From: UBA11524 sp034104265
GTDB taxonomy: Bacteria > Bacillota > Clostridia > Christensenellales > Aristaeellaceae
Assembly (NCBI GenBank): GCA_034104265.1
Contig: JAXEEE010000087.1
Coordinates: forward strand, 1-15,620
Direction: 5' to 3'
DNA length: 15,620 bases
In this document: positions 13,740 to 15,620 of the stretch, one piece after another
Layout: each line of letters begins with the position of its first letter
How positions within the stretch are numbered: position 1 is the first letter of the stretch
Notes under the pieces: model-generated
The model's input: the letters and a program-made list of their open reading frames with translations, nothing else
Databases searched by the model: none
Told to the model about the DNA's origin: nothing
Translations under genes and position numbers: made by a program

Positions 13740-14579
13740 TTGGGAAAAGCAGATTTCGTATGATGAATTCCTGAACGGGCAGGTGGTCAAATACGTGGAA
13801 TCCAACGGCGTCTACCAGTTCAATCCCATGCGCAGAACCTGGGAACGGGATGACGCACTGACAGCCGAATTCGCCTGGGACAGGCCCTACGGGGAGCCGT
13901 GTTCGCAACTGCGCCAGAAGGTGGACGTCAGCTGTGATCTTCCGCCCTTCCCGCATGCCAGCGAATTTCGGCCCGGCAGCACCGTCCTGATCGGCGCTTA
14001 TCCGCAGCGCTCCCCCATGACTTTTCGCCCATTGCGTGGATCGTCCTGGAAACCAGGGGCTCCACCGCCCTGTGCATCTCCCGGGACTGCCTGATCACCT
14101 CCGGATACTGCGATCCCCGGAAGGTGTATGGGCGTCCGGAGCTTCTTTGGTGGGAAAACTCCCTGGCCCGGGAGATCTGCAATCATCGTTTCCTTGACAT
14201 CGCCTTTTCCGCAGAGGAAAAGACGAGGCTGATCCCCAGGGAAATGCGCTCCGTCCAGCTGGGCAGACAGTGCGCGGACAGCGTGTTCCTGCTCTCGGAG
14301 CAGGAAGCGTATCGCTACTTTCCATCAAGCGCCCATCGGCAAGCCCGGCCTTCGCCTCTGGCCAGGAGCGAAGGCGCTTTCATGGGCTGGACAGAGGACA
14401 CCGAGGTCTGCACCAGCTGGTGGCTGCTCCTGGAGGAAAACGTCTACGGCATCCCGGACGGCAGCATCTACCCCAAGGCGATCCTCCCCACCGGCGACAG
14501 CCAGTTCCACGGCCGGAATATCTATCATACCGATTTCACCCTTCGCCCTTGCATCCTGATTCAATTTGGGAACGACTGA
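13740..14579 (+). pseudogene. DUF6273-like protein, frameshifted
   Basis: The coding signal changes frame. A good ribosome binding site (AGGGAGGG, 13724-13731) is followed 8 nt later by TTG at 13740, but that frame stops after seven codons. The likely continuation, YDEFLNGQVVKYVESNGVYQ, is one frame over from about 13759. It runs through VLIGAYPQ to the CCCCC run at 14012-14016, where the frame must shift by -1 to give SPIAWIVLETRGSTALCIS. Then come FLDIAFSAEEKTRLI, DSVFLLSEQEAYRYF, a CTSWWLL segment and a final FTLRPCILI. The order PIxWxVLE, FxxxAFSxEE, VFLLSxxEAxxYF and WWLL fits the DUF6273 domain of clostridial proteins, whose function is unknown. One extra C would restore the second junction. 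This could be a pseudogene, a sequencing indel or, less likely, recoding. Confidence 0.6.
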
Positions 14580-14589
14580 CACGAAGCAT

Positions 14590-15089
14590 GGCCCTCCGCC
14601 TGGATCATGCTGCCGTCCTCCATGATGACCCCAGGGTCGAACTGGGACTCGTCGCCCTCGTCTTCGCCCAGGAGCGTGCCGTCGGGATAATGCACATAGC
14701 CGTAGAATTCATACTGGCCCGCGGGCTCGTCGCACACGGCTACTGACACCACGCCGCAGTTGCTCAGCACATAGTACAGGTAATGCCGCCCGTCGGAGCC
14801 CACGGTAGCATCGGGGGCGTACAGGTTGCCCTGGAGATTGCCGTTGCGGGGATCCTGATCCTTGCGGCAGCTCACACCCTCATAGCGCTAGTCGCTCAGG
14901 TTGTCCACCGGGGCCGCCCCCCACATAATCGCCCATGCAGTACACATCGCCCTGGAAGAAATCGTGGTAGCCGTACACATACACCCTCTCGCCGAACACA
15001 TAGGGCTCGCCATCCAGCACATATCCCCACGAAGGCAGATAGGGATTCACCGCCTGTTTCAGGTTGCCCATGGGGGTGTCTGCTTCCAT
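14590..15089 (-). pseudogene. Truncated GH43-like glycosidase remnant
   Basis: The minus strand reads MGNLKQAVNPYLPSWGYVLD, DGEPYVFGERVYVYGYHDFF and YCMGDYV. After a frame change near the CCCCCC run (14917-14922) it resumes as WGAAPVDNLSD, then an amber TAG (14890-14888) where TGG (Trp) is expected before RYEG. It continues RKDQDPRN, LYAPDATVGSDGRHYLYYVL, SVAVCDEPAGQYEFYGYVHY and QFDPGV, and stops. The NPYLPSWEYxPDGEPYVF and LYAPDxxVGxDGRYYLYY strings are characteristic of a GH43-type five-bladed propeller, alpha-arabinofuranosidase or beta-xylosidase-like. Only the first 165 or so residues of an enzyme normally over 300 remain, and no ribosome binding site is visible before the ATG at 15089. 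Frameshift, nonsense codon and truncation together make it a dead gene. Confidence 0.75.
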
Positions 15090-15427
15090 CGTTTACGCAG
15101 CATGCAGCATTCGCCGGCTGAGCGGCAGCTGCTGTTCTCCGTCCTGCACAGGTTCTCCAGGTGCCCGGGTCAGGGAAGCCCGGGCAGTGACCTGATTCCT
15201 GATCCTGAAGGGGTATCCTGCGTGGCCTTGATCACCATCATACGGTTTTACTGCTTACAGCATAGTACAAGTCCATGGGTAATCTGACGTCAAATTCGGC
15301 GATTATTGCCCAAAACGCACTTGCGCCCGGCTGGCAGGAGGCAGCGTTGTGGCAATGCCTGTTGTGTTCTTTGGAGTTGTTGAAATGGTTCCTGCTGAGC
15401 TTCGCCCTGCGGATTGTTTTCTGCAGC
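15090..15427. other. Gene-free stretch between GH43 remnant and tuf
   Basis: No convincing coding sequence is seen on either strand. It contains a perfect 8-bp hairpin TGCCCGGG/CCCGGGCA (15162-15186, 9-nt loop), an isolated TGACGTCA palindrome (15285-15292), and on the minus strand a TATGCTGTAAGCAG string (15263-15250) similar to that in the promoter region of the DUF6273-like gene. It probably holds the old upstream region of the GH43 gene. Confidence 0.5.
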
Positions 15428-15461
15428 AAAAGGGACGCTCTCCTTACGGAAAGCGTCCCTT
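15428..15461 (-). terminator. Intrinsic terminator of tuf
   Basis: AAGGGACGCT (15430-15439) and AGCGTCCCTT (15452-15461) form a 10-bp stem with a 12-nt loop that can itself close by TCC/GGA. On the minus strand the stem is followed by TTTT (15431-15428). It lies 20 nt past the tuf stop codon. Confidence 0.85.
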
Positions 15462-15480
15462 GCTTGTTCAGGCTATTCGA

Positions 15481-15620
15481 TTACTCGATGACCTTGGCGA
15501 TAACGCCGGAACCCACGGTGCGGCCACCCTCGCGGATAGCGAAGCGCAGGCCCTGCTCCATGGCGATGGGGGTGATCAGGGTGATCTCCATGTCGATGTT
15601 GTCGCCGGGCATCACCATCT
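15481..15620 (-). CDS. tuf: Elongation factor Tu, C-terminal end
   Basis: The last 45 or so codons of EF-Tu enter from the right edge. The sequence reads MVMPGDNIDMEITLITPIAM, then EQGLRFAIREGGRTVGSGVI and AKVIE before the stop at 15481-15483. This is the highly conserved end of domain III of the GTPase that brings aminoacyl-tRNA to the ribosome. It ends in the usual way and is followed by its own terminator, so it is transcriptionally separate from the neighbouring decayed genes. Confidence 0.97.
   Translation of the reverse strand, partial: MVMPGDNIDMEITLITPIAMEQGLRFAIREGGRTVGSGVIAKVIE

Noticed and set aside
15285..15292. TGACGTCA palindrome as an operator
   Set aside because: It is an isolated 8-bp palindrome with no second copy in the window and no promoter at a meaningful distance.
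15238..15429. 63-codon minus-strand open frame before tuf
   Set aside because: There is no ribosome binding site and the composition is not protein-like. It runs through the promoter-like string at 15250-15264 and begins at the tuf terminator.

Overview
The window looks like chromosomal DNA from a moderately GC-rich member of the Firmicutes, class Clostridia, probably a gut or anaerobic lineage. Supporting signs are strong AGGAGG-type ribosome binding sites, TTG start codons, the class 1B PyrD/PyrK pair, a TSCPD-domain protein, a DUF6273-type gene and arrays of GC-rich chained hairpins between genes. No species can be named from the sequence alone. Gene assignments come from reading motifs and overall protein character; no database search was run.

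Layout. Positions 1-233 (minus) hold the start of a TSUP/TauE-SafE-type membrane permease whose promoter overlaps a palindrome resembling Fur-family operators. Positions 391-8223 (plus) form a long pyrimidine biosynthesis cluster: pyrC, pyrK, pyrD, pyrF, pyrE, an ABC-2 type transporter pair, pyrB and pyrI. Together these cover every step from carbamoyl phosphate plus aspartate to UMP: PyrB/PyrI make carbamoyl aspartate, PyrC cyclises it, PyrD/PyrK oxidise dihydroorotate, PyrE adds PRPP and PyrF decarboxylates OMP. carAB and pyrR are not in the window. Two copies of a roughly 175-bp hairpin-rich repeat, in opposite orientation, bracket pyrD-pyrF. Another hairpin cluster and a bidirectional terminator end the operon.

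Positions 8524-9978 (minus) carry a TSCPD-domain protein followed by a minimal DEAD-box RNA helicase. Positions 10101-10913 (plus) encode an unrecognised, probably beta-propeller protein. Positions 11050-13473 (minus) encode an intact GH31 alpha-glycosidase. Positions 13740-15089 are a decaying segment: a DUF6273-like gene with one or two frameshifts (plus) and a truncated GH43-like glycosidase with a frameshift and an amber codon (minus). Positions 15481-15620 (minus) are the C-terminal end of EF-Tu with its terminator.

I found no CRISPR array, phage, transposase, tRNA or rRNA. The least ordinary signals are the inverted repeats around pyrD-pyrF, the transporter inside the pyr operon, the very short pyrC leader with no room for PyrR attenuation, the palindrome on the permease promoter, and the decayed carbohydrate locus. 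I saw no clear evidence of a wholly new multi-gene system.
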